A stretch of 64,000 bases of DNA. It comes from Roseomonas acroporae (GTDB taxonomy: Bacteria; Pseudomonadota; Alphaproteobacteria; Acetobacterales; Acetobacteraceae). The stretch covers positions 118,433 through 182,432 of the forward strand of contig NZ_JALPRX010000038.1 of NCBI RefSeq assembly GCF_023223525.1, given 5' to 3'. The position numbers and the translations under genes were made by a program. Position 1 is the stretch's first letter, and each line of letters begins with the position of its first letter. Of the stretch, positions 56,104 to 64,000 are shown one piece after another. The notes beneath the pieces are model-generated. The model saw nothing but the letters and a program-made list of their open reading frames with translations. It was not told where the DNA came from and searched no databases.

Positions 56104-56180
56104 TGGCGCGCCCAGGAAGATTCGAACTCCCAACCTCCAGATCCGTAGTCTGGCGCTCTATCCAGTTGAGCTATGGGCGC
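56104..56180 (-). tRNA. tRNA-Arg (ACG)
   Basis: A 77-nt cloverleaf on the minus strand. The acceptor stem GCGCCCA pairs with TGGGCGC, followed by G and an encoded CCA (56104-56106). The anticodon stem CCAGA/TCTGG encloses loop CTACGGA, giving anticodon ACG (arginine, read as ICG after deamination). The T arm is GGGAG-TTCGAAT-CTTCC. All expected invariant positions are present. Confidence 0.97.
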
Positions 56181-56206
56181 ATCCGCCGCATCGCGGCGCG
56201 GCCGGG

Positions 56207-56235
56207 GAAATAGCGGAGCGGCGCGCGCCGCGCAA
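56207..56235 (-). promoter_or_regulatory. Possible promoter of tRNA-Arg
   Basis: On the minus strand TTGCGC (56230-56235) and TATTTC (56207-56212) are separated by 17 bp and lie 27 bp before the tRNA 5' end. Both hexamers match the sigma-70 consensus only in part. Position is right; strength uncertain. Confidence 0.35.
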
Positions 56236-56265
56236 CCCCCCTTTCCCCGGCCTGGCGAGGATAAT

Positions 56266-57378
56266 TCAGGCGGCCAGCTTGTCGAGCTCGCGCAGCACCG
56301 CCTCGCCCATCACGCTGGTGCCGATGCGCGCCATGCCGGGCTGCATGATGTCGGCGGTGCGCAGGCCGCCGGCCAGCACCTTCTCCACCGCCTGCTCGAT
56401 CAGCGTCGCATCCTCGTCCATGTCGAAGGACCAGCGCAGCAGCATCGCGAAGGAGAGGAGCTGGGCGCAGGGATTGGCGATGCCCTTGCCGGTGATGTCG
56501 GGCGCCGAGCCGTGCACGGGCTCGTACAGCGCCGCGCGGCGCCCGTCGGCGCCGACCGCGCCGAGCGTCGCCGAGGGCAGCATGCCGAGCGAGCCGGTGA
56601 GCGCCGCGGCGAGGTCCGAGAGCAGGTCGCCGAACAGGTTGCTCGCCACGATCACGTCGAACTGCTTCGGGCGGGAGGCGAGCTGCATCGCGCAATTGTC
56701 GGCGTACATGTGGGTCAGCTCGACCTCGGGGTACTCGGCGCGGCCGATCTCGCCCACCACGGCGCGCCACAGGCGGCCGGACTGCATCACGTTGGCCTTC
56801 TCGACCGAGCAGAGCTTGCCGCCGCGCTTCTTCGCCAGGTCGAAGGCGACGCGCGCGACGCGGGCGATCTCGTCCTCGGTGTAGACCTCGGTGTCGATGC
56901 CGCGGCGCTTGCCGTCCGGCATGGTCTCGATGCCGCGCGGCTCGCCGAAGTAGATGCCGCCCGTGCTCTCGCGCACGATCATGATGTCGAGGCCGCGCAC
57001 GAGGTCGGCCTTGAGCGAGGAGGCGTCGGCCAGCGGGTCCTGCACCTTGGCGGGGCGCAGGTTGGCGAACAGGCCGAGCTCCTTGCGCAGGCGCAGGATG
57101 CCGAGCTCGGGGCGCTGCTCGAAGGGCAGCCCGTCCCATTTCGGGCCGCCGACGCTGCCGAACAGCACGGCGTCGGCGTTGCGCGCCTTCTCGACCGTGG
57201 CATCGGAGCAGGGCGTGCCCTCGGCGTCGATCGCGGCGCCGCCGACCAGCCCGTCCTCCAACTCGAAGCTCACGGCGCGGCGACGGCTCATCCAGTCGAT
57301 GACGCGGCGTACCTCGCGCATCACCTCGGGCCCGATGCCGTCACCGGGCAGAACGAGGAGCTTCTTGTTGGCGGCCAT
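56266..57378 (-). CDS. leuB: 3-isopropylmalate dehydrogenase
   Basis: Predicted 370-residue NAD-dependent enzyme of leucine synthesis, oxidising and decarboxylating 3-isopropylmalate. [20 protein letters not shown] opens the protein. [39 protein letters not shown] and [13 protein letters not shown] give the substrate-binding residues. [20 protein letters not shown] is the metal site and [18 protein letters not shown] the cofactor end. Last of the leftward leuC-leuD-leuB set, 56 bp after leuD. Length is normal. Confidence 0.98.
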   Translation of the reverse strand: MAANKKLLVLPGDGIGPEVMREVRRVIDWMSRRRAVSFELEDGLVGGAAIDAEGTPCSDATVEKARNADAVLFGSVGGPKWDGLPFEQRPELGILRLRKELGLFANLRPAKVQDPLADASSLKADLVRGLDIMIVRESTGGIYFGEPRGIETMPDGKRRGIDTEVYTEDEIARVARVAFDLAKKRGGKLCSVEKANVMQSGRLWRAVVGEIGRAEYPEVELTHMYADNCAMQLASRPKQFDVIVASNLFGDLLSDLAAALTGSLGMLPSATLGAVGADGRRAALYEPVHGSAPDITGKGIANPCAQLLSFAMLLRWSFDMDEDATLIEQAVEKVLAGGLRTADIMQPGMARIGTSVMGEAVLRELDKLAA

Positions 57379-57434
57379 GCAGGAACTACTCCGTCAGGAA
57401 GGGGCGCCCGAGCCCGGAATCATGGGGACAGCCA

Positions 57435-58046
57435 TCACGGGTACAGCCAGGGCTGCGCGGCCTTCTGCCGCGATTCGAAACCGTCGATCACCGCGCCGCG
57501 CTGCATGGTCAGCCCGACATCGTCGAGGCCGTTGAGCAGGCAGTGGCGGCGGAAGGGATCGACGCTGAACGGGATCTCCTCGCCGTTCGGGCGGATCACC
57601 ACCTGCTTCTGCAGGTCGACCGTCAGGCGGGCGTTCGGGCCCATCTGCGCGTCCTCGATGAGCTGGTCGCAGACGGCGCGCGGCAGCTTCACGGGCAGGA
57701 TGCCGTTCTTGAAGCAGTTGCCGTGGAAGATGTCGGCGAAGTCGGGCGCGATCACGCAGCGTATGCCGAAGTCGAGCAGCGCCCAGGGCGCGTGCTCGCG
57801 CGAGGAGCCGCAGCCGAAATTCTCGTGCGCGACCAGAATCTCGGCGTGTCGGTAGGGCTCGCGGTTCAGCACGAAGTCGGGGTTCTCCTCGCCATCCGAC
57901 TTGTAGCGGAGATTGGCGAACAGACTCTTGCCGAGGCCGGTGCGCGCGATGGTCTTGAGGAAGCGCGCGGGGATGATCTTGTCGGTGTCGACATTGGCCA
58001 TCGGCAGGGGGGCCGCGATGCCGGTCAGCGTCGTGAAGGGGGTCAT
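57435..58046 (-). CDS. leuD: Isopropylmalate isomerase small subunit
   Basis: Predicted 203-residue swivel-domain subunit that pairs with LeuC to isomerise 2- to 3-isopropylmalate. [19 protein letters not shown], the substrate-specificity loop in [20 protein letters not shown], and [16 protein letters not shown] are diagnostic. CAGGAGAA upstream of the ATG supports the start. It lies 22 bp after leuC, so the two subunits are produced from one transcript. Normal length. Confidence 0.98.
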   Translation of the reverse strand: MTPFTTLTGIAAPLPMANVDTDKIIPARFLKTIARTGLGKSLFANLRYKSDGEENPDFVLNREPYRHAEILVAHENFGCGSSREHAPWALLDFGIRCVIAPDFADIFHGNCFKNGILPVKLPRAVCDQLIEDAQMGPNARLTVDLQKQVVIRPNGEEIPFSVDPFRRHCLLNGLDDVGLTMQRGAVIDGFESRQKAAQPWLYP

Positions 58047-58068
58047 GATGCGTTCTCCTGCCCGGCGC

Positions 58069-59520
58069 TCAGGCGGCCTGCCGTTCCGGCAGCGGCGCGG
58101 GCGCCGGCGCCAGGTCGCGCACGTCGGTCAGCCGGCCGGTGACGGCGGCGGCGGCGGCCATGGCGGGGGAACAGAGATGGGTGCGCCCGCCCGGGCCCTG
58201 GCGGCCCTCGAAATTGCGGTTCGAGGTGGAGGCGCAGCGCTGCCCCGGCGTCAGCTTGTCCGGGTTCATGCCGAGGCACATGGAGCAGCCCGCCTCGCGC
58301 CACTCGAAGCCCGCCTCCAGGAAGACGCGGTCCAGCCCCTCGGCCTCGGCCTGCTTCTTCACGAGGCCGGAGCCCGGCACCACCATGGCGCGCACGCCCG
58401 GCGCCACGCGGCGGCCGCGCGCGACGGCGGCCGCCGCGCGCATGTCCTCGATGCGGCCGTTGGTGCAGGAGCCGATGAAGACCACGTCCACCGCCAGCTC
58501 CCGCAGGGGCTGGCCCGGCGTCAGGCCCATGTATTCCACCATGCGGCGGAGCTGGGCGCGGCGCGCCTCGTCCGCCGCGTCCTCGGGGTCCGGCACGGTG
58601 GCGGTGATCGGCAGCACGTCCTCGGGGCTGGTGCCCCAGCTCACCTGCGGCACGATCCCGGCGGCATCGAGGCGTACCTCGGTGTCGAAACGCGCGCCCG
58701 GGTCGCTCGGCAGGGTCTTCCACCAGGCGACGGCGCGCTCGAAGGCCTCGCCCTTGGGCGCGTGCTCGCGGCCCTTGACGTAGGCGAAGGTGGTCTCGTC
58801 GGGGGCCACCAGCCCGGCGCGGGCGCCGGCCTCGATGCTCATGTTGCAGACCGTCATGCGCCCGGCCATGTCGAGGGCGCGGATCGCCTCGCCGGCGAAC
58901 TCGATGACGTGGCCGGTGCCGCCGGCGGTGCCGATCTTCGCGATGATCGCCAGCACGATGTCCTTGGCGGTGCAGCCGGCCGGCAGCGTCCCGTCCACCG
59001 TGACGCGCATGTTCCTCGCGCGCTTCTGCAGCAGGGTCTGGGTGGCGAAGACGTGCTCCACCTCGCTCGTGCCGATGCCGAAGGCGAGGGCGCCGAGCGC
59101 CCCGTGCGTCGAGGTGTGGCTGTCGCCGCAGACGATGGTCATGCCGGGCAGGGAGAGGCCCAGCTCCGGCCCGATGATGTGGACGATGCCCTGCTTCTCG
59201 CTGGCCAGCGGGATGTAGGGCACGCCGAAGGCGGCGACGTTGCGCTCCAGCGTCTCCACCTGCAGCCGGCTCTCGGGCTCGACGATGGTGGTGTGGCGGC
59301 TGGCGTCGGTGGGGACGTTGTGGTCCACCACGGCGATGGTCGCCTCCGGCCGGCGCAGCCTGCGCCCGGCCTGGCGCAGCCCCTCGAAGGCCTGCGGGCT
59401 GGTGACCTCGTGGATGAGATGGCGGTCGATGTAGAGCAGGCCGGTCCCGTCCTCGGTGGTCTCGACGAGGTGGGCATCGAAGATCTTGTCGTACAGGGTG
59501 CGCGGCGTCGGCTCGGTCAT
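58069..59520 (-). CDS. leuC: Isopropylmalate isomerase large subunit
   Basis: Predicted 483-residue aconitase-family subunit carrying the 4Fe-4S cluster. Cluster cysteines lie in [17 protein letters not shown] and in [46 protein letters not shown] and [18 protein letters not shown] are canonical. ATG 59520 is chosen; an in-frame ATG at 59529 (Met-Arg-Thr) is nearly as good. A GC hairpin stands at 59542-59567 in the leader. First of the leuCDB genes and downstream of rplS, from which it is separated by 162 bp. Confidence 0.98.
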   Translation of the reverse strand: MTEPTPRTLYDKIFDAHLVETTEDGTGLLYIDRHLIHEVTSPQAFEGLRQAGRRLRRPEATIAVVDHNVPTDASRHTTIVEPESRLQVETLERNVAAFGVPYIPLASEKQGIVHIIGPELGLSLPGMTIVCGDSHTSTHGALGALAFGIGTSEVEHVFATQTLLQKRARNMRVTVDGTLPAGCTAKDIVLAIIAKIGTAGGTGHVIEFAGEAIRALDMAGRMTVCNMSIEAGARAGLVAPDETTFAYVKGREHAPKGEAFERAVAWWKTLPSDPGARFDTEVRLDAAGIVPQVSWGTSPEDVLPITATVPDPEDAADEARRAQLRRMVEYMGLTPGQPLRELAVDVVFIGSCTNGRIEDMRAAAAVARGRRVAPGVRAMVVPGSGLVKKQAEAEGLDRVFLEAGFEWREAGCSMCLGMNPDKLTPGQRCASTSNRNFEGRQGPGGRTHLCSPAMAAAAAVTGRLTDVRDLAPAPAPLPERQAA

Positions 59521-59541
59521 CGTTCTCATCCCCCAGCGGGC

Positions 59542-59567
59542 CCGCCGGCCGGCTCGTTGGCCGGCGG
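59542..59567 (-). promoter_or_regulatory. GC hairpin in the leuC leader
   Basis: Perfect 9-bp arms CCGCCGGCC/GGCCGGCGG with an 8-nt loop, ending about 20 bp before the leuC start codon. It could affect leuC translation or be the remains of an rplS terminator. I see no leucine-rich leader peptide that would make it a classical attenuator. Confidence 0.35.
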
Positions 59568-59646
59568 CTTCAGCCCCGTCCGACTTTGCCGCAGCGGCGG
59601 CACCGGACAAGGCGCGAAAGGCCGCCGGCCACGAGGGCCAGCGTTG

Positions 59647-59674
59647 CGTCCCGCGCGCCGTTCCGCGCGGGACG
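59647..59674 (-). terminator. Hairpin after rplS
   Basis: Perfect 11-bp arms CGTCCCGCGCG and CGCGCGGGACG with a 6-nt loop, starting 8 bp after the rplS stop codon on the minus strand. No T-run follows, so it is either a weak intrinsic terminator or an mRNA-stabilising end. Confidence 0.5.
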
Positions 59675-59682
59675 GTACCGGA

Positions 59683-60132
59683 TCAGTCCTGCTGCCCCAC
59701 GGACTGCTCGGCGGGCGCCTCGACATTGGCCCCGGCGCGGGCGACGCTGTCGGCCGTGCTCGGCGCGCGGCCGGCGGTCAGCTTCTCCACGATGCGGGCG
59801 GACTTGCCGGTGCGGCCGCGCAGGTAATAGAGCTTCGCGCGCCGCACCTTGCCCCGGCGCACCACCGCGATCTCGGCGATGCTCGGCGAGTAGAGCGGGA
59901 AGACGCGCTCCACGCCCTCGCCGTAGGAGAGCTTGCGCACGGTGAAGTTGCTGTGCACGCCCTTGTTGGAGCGGGCGATCACCACGCCCTCGTAGGCCTG
60001 GGTGCGGGTCCGCTCGCCCTCGACCACGCGCACCATCACGCGCACCGTGTCGCCGGCCTCGAACTCGGGCACCGCGCGGGCGGCGAGGAGGCGGGAGCGC
60101 TGCGCCTCGTCGAACTGCTGGAGCAGGTTCAT
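59683..60132 (-). CDS. rplS: 50S ribosomal protein L19
   Basis: Predicted 149-residue L19. [10 protein letters not shown] at the start, [58 protein letters not shown] and [20 protein letters not shown] are all diagnostic. The C-terminal 30 residues (Ala/Glu-rich) exceed the usual 115-130 length, a common alphaproteobacterial extension. Last of the ffh-rpsP-rimM-trmD-rplS block, 28 bp after trmD. Confidence 0.98.
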   Translation of the reverse strand: MNLLQQFDEAQRSRLLAARAVPEFEAGDTVRVMVRVVEGERTRTQAYEGVVIARSNKGVHSNFTVRKLSYGEGVERVFPLYSPSIAEIAVVRRGKVRRAKLYYLRGRTGKSARIVEKLTAGRAPSTADSVARAGANVEAPAEQSVGQQD

Positions 60133-60160
60133 GTCTCGAAGGTCCTTCTCGAAGTAATAT

Positions 60161-60898
60161 TTATGTGTCGGTTGGCCCGGGAACAAGCAACGATGCGTCG
60201 CTGTTCCGGCCATGATGTCGCAACCACAGGTCGGGGCGGCGCTGCCGGGTCGCGTTTTCCGCCTCGGCCCGGCGCCAGCGCGCCACCTCGGCGTGATGGC
60301 CGGAGAGCAGGACTTCCGGAACCGCGCGGCCCTGCCACGCGGCCGGCCGCGTGTAGTGCGGGTATTCCAGCAGCCCGTCCGCGTGGCTCTCCTCCTCGGC
60401 GCTGGCGGTCGCCCCCATGATGCCGGGCAGCAGGCGCACGCAGGCATCGAGCAGCACCAGCGCCGCCGGCTCGCCGCCGGAGAGCACGTAGTCGCCCACC
60501 GAGACCTCGCGCATGGCGCGGGCCTCGATCACCCGCTGGTCCAGCCCCTCGTAGCGGCCGCAGAGCAGGATGCAGCCCGGCCCCGCCGCGATCTCCCGCA
60601 CCAGCGCCTGGTCGAGCAGGCGGCCGCGCGGGGTGAGGTAGATCAGCGGCCGGTCCGGCCCTGCCGCGATGGCGTCGGCGCAGGCCGCGTCCACCACGTC
60701 CGGGCGCAGCACCATGCCGGCGCCGCCGCCGAAGGGCGTGTCGTCCACGCTGCGGTGGCGGTCCGTGGCGAAGTCGCGCAGCTGGCGCGCCTCCAGCCGC
60801 CAGCGCCCCTCGCGCAGGCCGCGCCCGGCGAGCGACAGGCCGAGCGGCCCCGGGAACATCTCGGGGAACAGGGTCAGGACGGTGGCGTGCCAGCTCAC
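60161..60898 (-). CDS. trmD: tRNA (guanine-N1-)-methyltransferase
   Basis: Predicted 245-residue SPOUT methyltransferase making m1G37 in tRNAs, which prevents +1 frameshifting. [38 protein letters not shown], the trefoil-knot cofactor site [13 protein letters not shown] and [20 protein letters not shown] are all present. The start overlaps the rimM stop (ATGA), so the two are translationally coupled. Length normal. Confidence 0.98.
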   Translation of the reverse strand: MSWHATVLTLFPEMFPGPLGLSLAGRGLREGRWRLEARQLRDFATDRHRSVDDTPFGGGAGMVLRPDVVDAACADAIAAGPDRPLIYLTPRGRLLDQALVREIAAGPGCILLCGRYEGLDQRVIEARAMREVSVGDYVLSGGEPAALVLLDACVRLLPGIMGATASAEEESHADGLLEYPHYTRPAAWQGRAVPEVLLSGHHAEVARWRRAEAENATRQRRPDLWLRHHGRNSDASLLVPGPTDT

Positions 60899-61437
60899 GC
60901 GGCATCCTCCGATCCGGGGTCCTGCCGCTCGAACTGCTCCGGCGGGATCGACACCTCCCCGGGTGGGGCCACCACGACACGGCCGCCGGCCAGGTCGACG
61001 ACCGGCACGGCGGCGCGAGTGAAGGGCACCAGCCGTTCCGTCCCGTCCGGGCCGTGCAGCGCGAGGTAGGGGCCGGCGCCGTGGTCCTCCACGTTGCGGA
61101 CCGTGCCGAGATCCTCCCCCGCCATGGTTTCGGCCGAGAGGCCGATCAGGTCGGCGAGGTAGAACTCCTCCTCGTCCGCCGGCGGCAGCCGCTCGCGCTC
61201 GACGTAGAGGCGCGTGCCGGTCAGCCGCGCGGCGGCGTCCCGGTCGGCGACGCCCTCGATGCGCGCCAGCCCGTCGGCCAGCAGCGTCAGCGCGAAGCGC
61301 CGCGTGCCGTGCTCGTCGGTCAGCGGGCCGTAATCGGCGATCGCACCCGGCTCGGCGGTGAAGCTGCGCAGCCTCACCAGCCCGCGCACGCCGTGCGGCC
61401 GGCCGATCTCGCCCACCAGGATGCGCCGCTGCGCCAT
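60895..61437 (-). CDS. rimM: 16S rRNA processing protein RimM
   Basis: Predicted 180-residue ribosome maturation factor acting on the 30S head. [20 protein letters not shown] at the N-terminus is the RimM barrel signature, and [20 protein letters not shown] opens the PRC-barrel half; [20 protein letters not shown] closes it. Sits between rpsP (48 bp upstream) and trmD (4-bp overlap), the conserved order of this operon. Confidence 0.96.
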   Translation of the reverse strand: MAQRRILVGEIGRPHGVRGLVRLRSFTAEPGAIADYGPLTDEHGTRRFALTLLADGLARIEGVADRDAAARLTGTRLYVERERLPPADEEEFYLADLIGLSAETMAGEDLGTVRNVEDHGAGPYLALHGPDGTERLVPFTRAAVPVVDLAGGRVVVAPPGEVSIPPEQFERQDPGSEDAA

Positions 61438-61485
61438 GGCTCAGGAGGTTCCGCTGGAGATCCCGTCAGGCCCGCCCGGCCGGGC

Positions 61486-61827
61486 TCAGCCGGCCGCGGC
61501 GGCGGCCGCGGCGGCGCGCTCCTGCGCCTTCTTCTTCGGCGCGGACTGCTTCGGCTGCTCGCGGAACTCGGGCTTCGGCGCGAGGCCGGCATTGCCCAGG
61601 AACTTCGCCACGCGGTCGGTCGCGACCGCGCCCTGGCCCAGCCAGTGCGTCAGGCGCTCGCCCTGCAGGCGGATGCGGTCGGCGTGCTCGGAGGGGAGCA
61701 TCGGGTTGTAGCTGCCCACCTTCTCGATGAAGCGGCCGTCGCGCGGCGAGCGGCTGTCGGCCACCACGATGTGGTAGTAGGGGCGCTTCTTGGCGCCGGC
61801 GCGCGCGAGGCGGATCTTCAGGCCCAT
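61486..61827 (-). CDS. rpsP: 30S ribosomal protein S16
   Basis: Predicted 113-residue S16. [40 protein letters not shown] and [20 protein letters not shown] are diagnostic. A Lys/Ala-rich tail ([17 protein letters not shown]) follows the conserved domain, as often in alphaproteobacteria. Located 126 bp downstream of ffh and followed by rimM. Confidence 0.98.
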   Translation of the reverse strand: MGLKIRLARAGAKKRPYYHIVVADSRSPRDGRFIEKVGSYNPMLPSEHADRIRLQGERLTHWLGQGAVATDRVAKFLGNAGLAPKPEFREQPKQSAPKKKAQERAAAAAAAAG

Positions 61828-61953
61828 CTTGTGTTCCAGTCGCTCCTGGGTGTGCGGGAAGGTGCGTCGCCCGGCGGGGCCGGGCGGTGCGGTTGGTGGT
61901 GGAGGGGCCGGCGGCGGGGCCGGAAGGCCGGGCCGCCGGGGTGAAGGGGTTGG

Positions 61954-63429
61954 CTAGAAGGGCCGGCGGCCGCCTTTCGGGGGCATGCCGCCGGGACCGC
62001 CGAGCAGGCCGCCGGGGCCGCCCCCGGGGCCGCCCCCGAGGCCGCCACGCCCGCCGCCGGGGAGCAGCGCGCCGAGGCCGCCGCGCATCAGCCCCTTCTG
62101 GCCGAGCTTGGTCATCCGCTTCATCATCGCGGACATGTCGTCGAACTGCTTCAGCAGCCGGTTCACCTCCTGCACGGTGGCGCCGGAGCCAGCGGCGATG
62201 CGGCGCTTGCGCGAGGCCTTGATGATGTCGGGGCTGCGCCGCTCCTTCGGCGTCATCGAGGCGATGATGGCCGTGTGTCGCTTGAGGATGGTGTTGTCGA
62301 GGTTCGCGTCCTCGATCTGCGCCTTGAGCTTGCCCACCCCCGGCAGCATGCCGAGAATGCCCGAGAGCGAGCCCATCTTCCCGATCTGCTTGAGCTGCTT
62401 GGCGTAGTCGTCGAGGTCGAACTGGCCCTTGGCCATCTTCGCCGCGAGCTTCTCCGCGTCCTCGCGGTCGATCGTCTCGGCGGCGCGCTCGACCAGCGAG
62501 ACGATGTCGCCCATGCCGAGGATGCGCCCGGCGATGCGGTCCGGGTGGAAGTCCTCCAGCGCGTCCAGCTTCTCGCCGGCGCCGAGCAGCTTGATCGGCG
62601 CGCCGGTGACCGAGCGCATGGAGAGCGCGGCACCGCCGCGCGCGTCGCCGTCGATGCGCGTCATGACGATGCCGGTGACGCCCACCTTCTCCTGGAAGGC
62701 GCGGGCGGTGACCACCGCGTCCTGGCCGGTCATGGCGTCGACGACCAGCAGCGTCTCGTGCGGGTTGGCGAAGCGCTTGACCTCGGCGACCTCGGCCATC
62801 AGCGCCTCGTCGATCGCGAGGCGGCCGGCGGTGTCGAGCACCACCACGTCGTAGAGCTCGCGCCGCGCCGTCTCCATGGCGCGCGCCGCGATCTCGAGCG
62901 GTGTCTGGCCGGGGACGATCGGCAGGCTGGTCACGCCGGTCTGCCGCGCCAGCGTCTCGAGCTGGAGCTGCGCCGCCGGGCGGTGCACGTCGAGCGAGGC
63001 GAGCAGGACCTTCTTCTTCTGCTTCTCGCGCAGCCGGAGCGCGATCTTGCCCGAGGTGGTGGTCTTGCCCGAGCCCTGCAGGCCGACCATCAGGATCGGC
63101 ACCGGGGCGGGGGCGTTGAGGTCGAGGCCCGGCGCCGCCTTCGGCTCGCCCTCCGCGTCCACGCTGCCGCCCAGCGCCTCGACCAGGCAGTCATGGACGA
63201 TCTTGACGACCTGCTGCGCCGGGGCGACGGCGCGCAGCACCTCCTGCCCCACGGCGCGCTCGCGCACCTTGGCGACCAGGTCCTTGACCACGGGGAGGGC
63301 GACGTCGGCCTCCAGCAGGGCGATGCGCACCTCGCGCAGCGCCTCGGCCACGTCGTTCTCGCCCAGCGCGCCGCGTCGGCGCAGCCGGTCGAACACCCCG
63401 TTCAGCTTGCCGGACAGCGCCTCGAACAT
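61954..63429 (-). CDS. ffh: Signal recognition particle protein Ffh
   Basis: Predicted 491-residue SRP54 GTPase that targets nascent membrane proteins. N domain: MFEALSGKLNGVFDRLRRRG. G domain: G1 GLQGSGKTTTSGKIALRLR, LLASLDVHRPAAQLQLETLA, DTAGRLAIDEALM and TRIDGDARGGAALS. M domain: GSGATVQEVNRLLKQFDDMS, followed by a methionine- and glycine-rich flexible end (about 40 residues, GLGGGPGGGPGG). First gene of the leftward translation operon; its promoter must lie in the gap at 63430-63772. Confidence 0.98.
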   Translation of the reverse strand: MFEALSGKLNGVFDRLRRRGALGENDVAEALREVRIALLEADVALPVVKDLVAKVRERAVGQEVLRAVAPAQQVVKIVHDCLVEALGGSVDAEGEPKAAPGLDLNAPAPVPILMVGLQGSGKTTTSGKIALRLREKQKKKVLLASLDVHRPAAQLQLETLARQTGVTSLPIVPGQTPLEIAARAMETARRELYDVVVLDTAGRLAIDEALMAEVAEVKRFANPHETLLVVDAMTGQDAVVTARAFQEKVGVTGIVMTRIDGDARGGAALSMRSVTGAPIKLLGAGEKLDALEDFHPDRIAGRILGMGDIVSLVERAAETIDREDAEKLAAKMAKGQFDLDDYAKQLKQIGKMGSLSGILGMLPGVGKLKAQIEDANLDNTILKRHTAIIASMTPKERRSPDIIKASRKRRIAAGSGATVQEVNRLLKQFDDMSAMMKRMTKLGQKGLMRGGLGALLPGGGRGGLGGGPGGGPGGLLGGPGGMPPKGGRRPF

Positions 63430-63772
63430 CGTGGCGGCCTGATCCCCGTTGGTTGCGGCCCGCCCAAGACCGATCGCGCCGCTGCGCGAGCCTTCGCGGA
63501 GCGACGGAGCGTCCCGCCGGGCGGGAGCGCTGGATGGTCTCGGGAGAGGCCCGAAAGGGGGGCTTGCTAGGCCGGGCGGGCGGGGGAGTCAAGCACGGCG
63601 TGCGGCCGGGGAGGGCGACCGGGGTGGTCTGCCGGGCAGCGGCATGCGGGGGCGGGGCCGTCCCGGTCCCCGGGCCGGGCAGGCACCGCCTTCCCGGCAT
63701 CCTGCCGCCCCGGCACGGGGGCAGGCAGGCGATCCCCGCCACCCGCCCGAGGGCGGATGGCGGGGCAACCGA
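63430..63772. other. Intergenic region upstream of ffh
   Basis: About 340 bp without a supported gene between ffh and the palindromic element. Open frames exist on both strands, but their translations are low-complexity Gly/Arg/Pro. It should contain the ffh operon promoter; I cannot point to a clear one. Confidence 0.5.
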
Positions 63773-63880
63773 CTAGAGCCGTTCCGGCCTGACTGTATCA
63801 GGCCGGAACGGCTCCAACCTTTTGGTTTTTCGCATTTTCCGGGTCGCTGGGTGAGTACACCCAGCTTGAAAATGCTCTAG
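63773..63880. repeat. RIME-like palindromic intergenic element
   Basis: Bounded by CTAGAG (63773-63778) and CTCTAG (63875-63880). Hairpin 1: GAGCCGTTCCGGCCTGA (63776-63792) and its perfect complement at 63798-63814 with a 5-nt loop. Hairpin 2: outer arms GCATTTTC (63832-63839) / GAAAATGC (63868-63875) and inner arms CTGGGTG/CACCCAG (63847-63853, 63858-63864). T-rich TTTTGGTTTTT lies between them. This is the style of small alphaproteobacterial intergenic palindromes. The right end supplies the stop codon of the next gene. Confidence 0.8.
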
Positions 63881-64000
63881 CCCTGGTCGTCGCGGAAATA
63901 GGGTTCCACCGTGCCCTGGAACTTCATGGTCATCGGGTTGCCCTTGCGGTCCAGCGTCTTGCCCAGGGTCAGGCGGACCCAGCTCTCGCTGACGCAGTAC
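63877..64000 (-). CDS. 3' end of a DUF3297-like gene (partial)
   Basis: Only the last 40 codons are inside the window; the 5' part lies beyond 64000. The visible end reads YCVSESWVRLTLGKTLDRKG and then NPMTMKFQGTVEPYFRDDQG before TAG. This closely resembles the C-terminus of DUF3297 proteins, small proteins of about 80-85 residues with unknown function. The TAG codon (63877-63879) falls inside the CTCTAG boundary of the palindromic element, so the element reaches into the coding end. Confidence 0.7.
   Translation of the reverse strand, partial: YCVSESWVRLTLGKTLDRKGNPMTMKFQGTVEPYFRDDQG

Overview
The window is very GC-rich (my impression is about 70 percent or more) and looks like chromosomal DNA of an alphaproteobacterium, most likely an Acetobacteraceae/Roseomonas-type organism. 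The support is a PutA of the type lacking the DNA-binding domain with a divergent Lrp-type PutR, three orphan tripartite-tricarboxylate (TctC/Bug) binding proteins, an NdvA-like exporter, an intracellular Cys-type PHA depolymerase, and the order ffh-rpsP-rimM-trmD-rplS followed by leuCDB. I could run no search; family names come from motifs read in the translations.

Layout. 1-3.5 kb: three overlapping glycosyltransferase genes (minus). 4-7.6 kb: amidase, pdxJ, alpha/beta hydrolase. 7.7-12 kb: putA and its divergent regulator, with a palindromic candidate operator between them. 12-17 kb: lytic transglycosylase, small lipoprotein, a two-gene flavoprotein/2Fe-2S oxidoreductase, a secreted hydrolase. 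17-21.7 kb: HMG-CoA-lyase-like enzyme, CaiB CoA-transferase and TctC protein in one operon, with a second TctC gene divergent. 21.7-28 kb: LysR regulator, orphan molybdenum hydroxylase large subunit, SulP transporter, pdxA. 28-34.4 kb: patatin-like protein with acetoacetate decarboxylase, a GatC-like small protein with its amidase, RidA, a SUMF1-fold protein and a third TctC. 35-42.6 kb: NdvA-like ABC exporter, CBS protein, stress flavin-fold protein, ModA-like protein, alpha-methylacyl-CoA racemase, MarR regulator, enoyl-CoA hydratase. 42.7-47.3 kb: a compact six-gene cassette (acyl carrier protein, membrane protein, AMP ligase, hotdog dehydratase, acyltransferase, LolA-like) in aryl-polyene gene order but without ketosynthase, ketoreductase or exporter. 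47.8-55.6 kb: PHA depolymerase, GST, GntR regulator, solute-binding protein, and a kinase/PLP-enzyme pair resembling hydroxylysine kinase plus phospholyase. 56-64 kb: tRNA-Arg(ACG), leuBDC, the ribosomal/translation operon, ffh, and the 3' end of a DUF3297-like gene.

The accessory interest lies in three things. (1) The minimal aryl-polyene-like cassette. (2) Unusual repeated DNA: a 100-bp palindromic element in three copies, and a second element built as a train of perfect hairpins, most with 3-nt loops, in two inverted copies. (3) Many short tandem repeats, several of them in frame inside enzyme genes, always in steps of 12, 15, 18 or 24 bp. No rRNA, CRISPR array, transposase, integrase or phage gene was seen.
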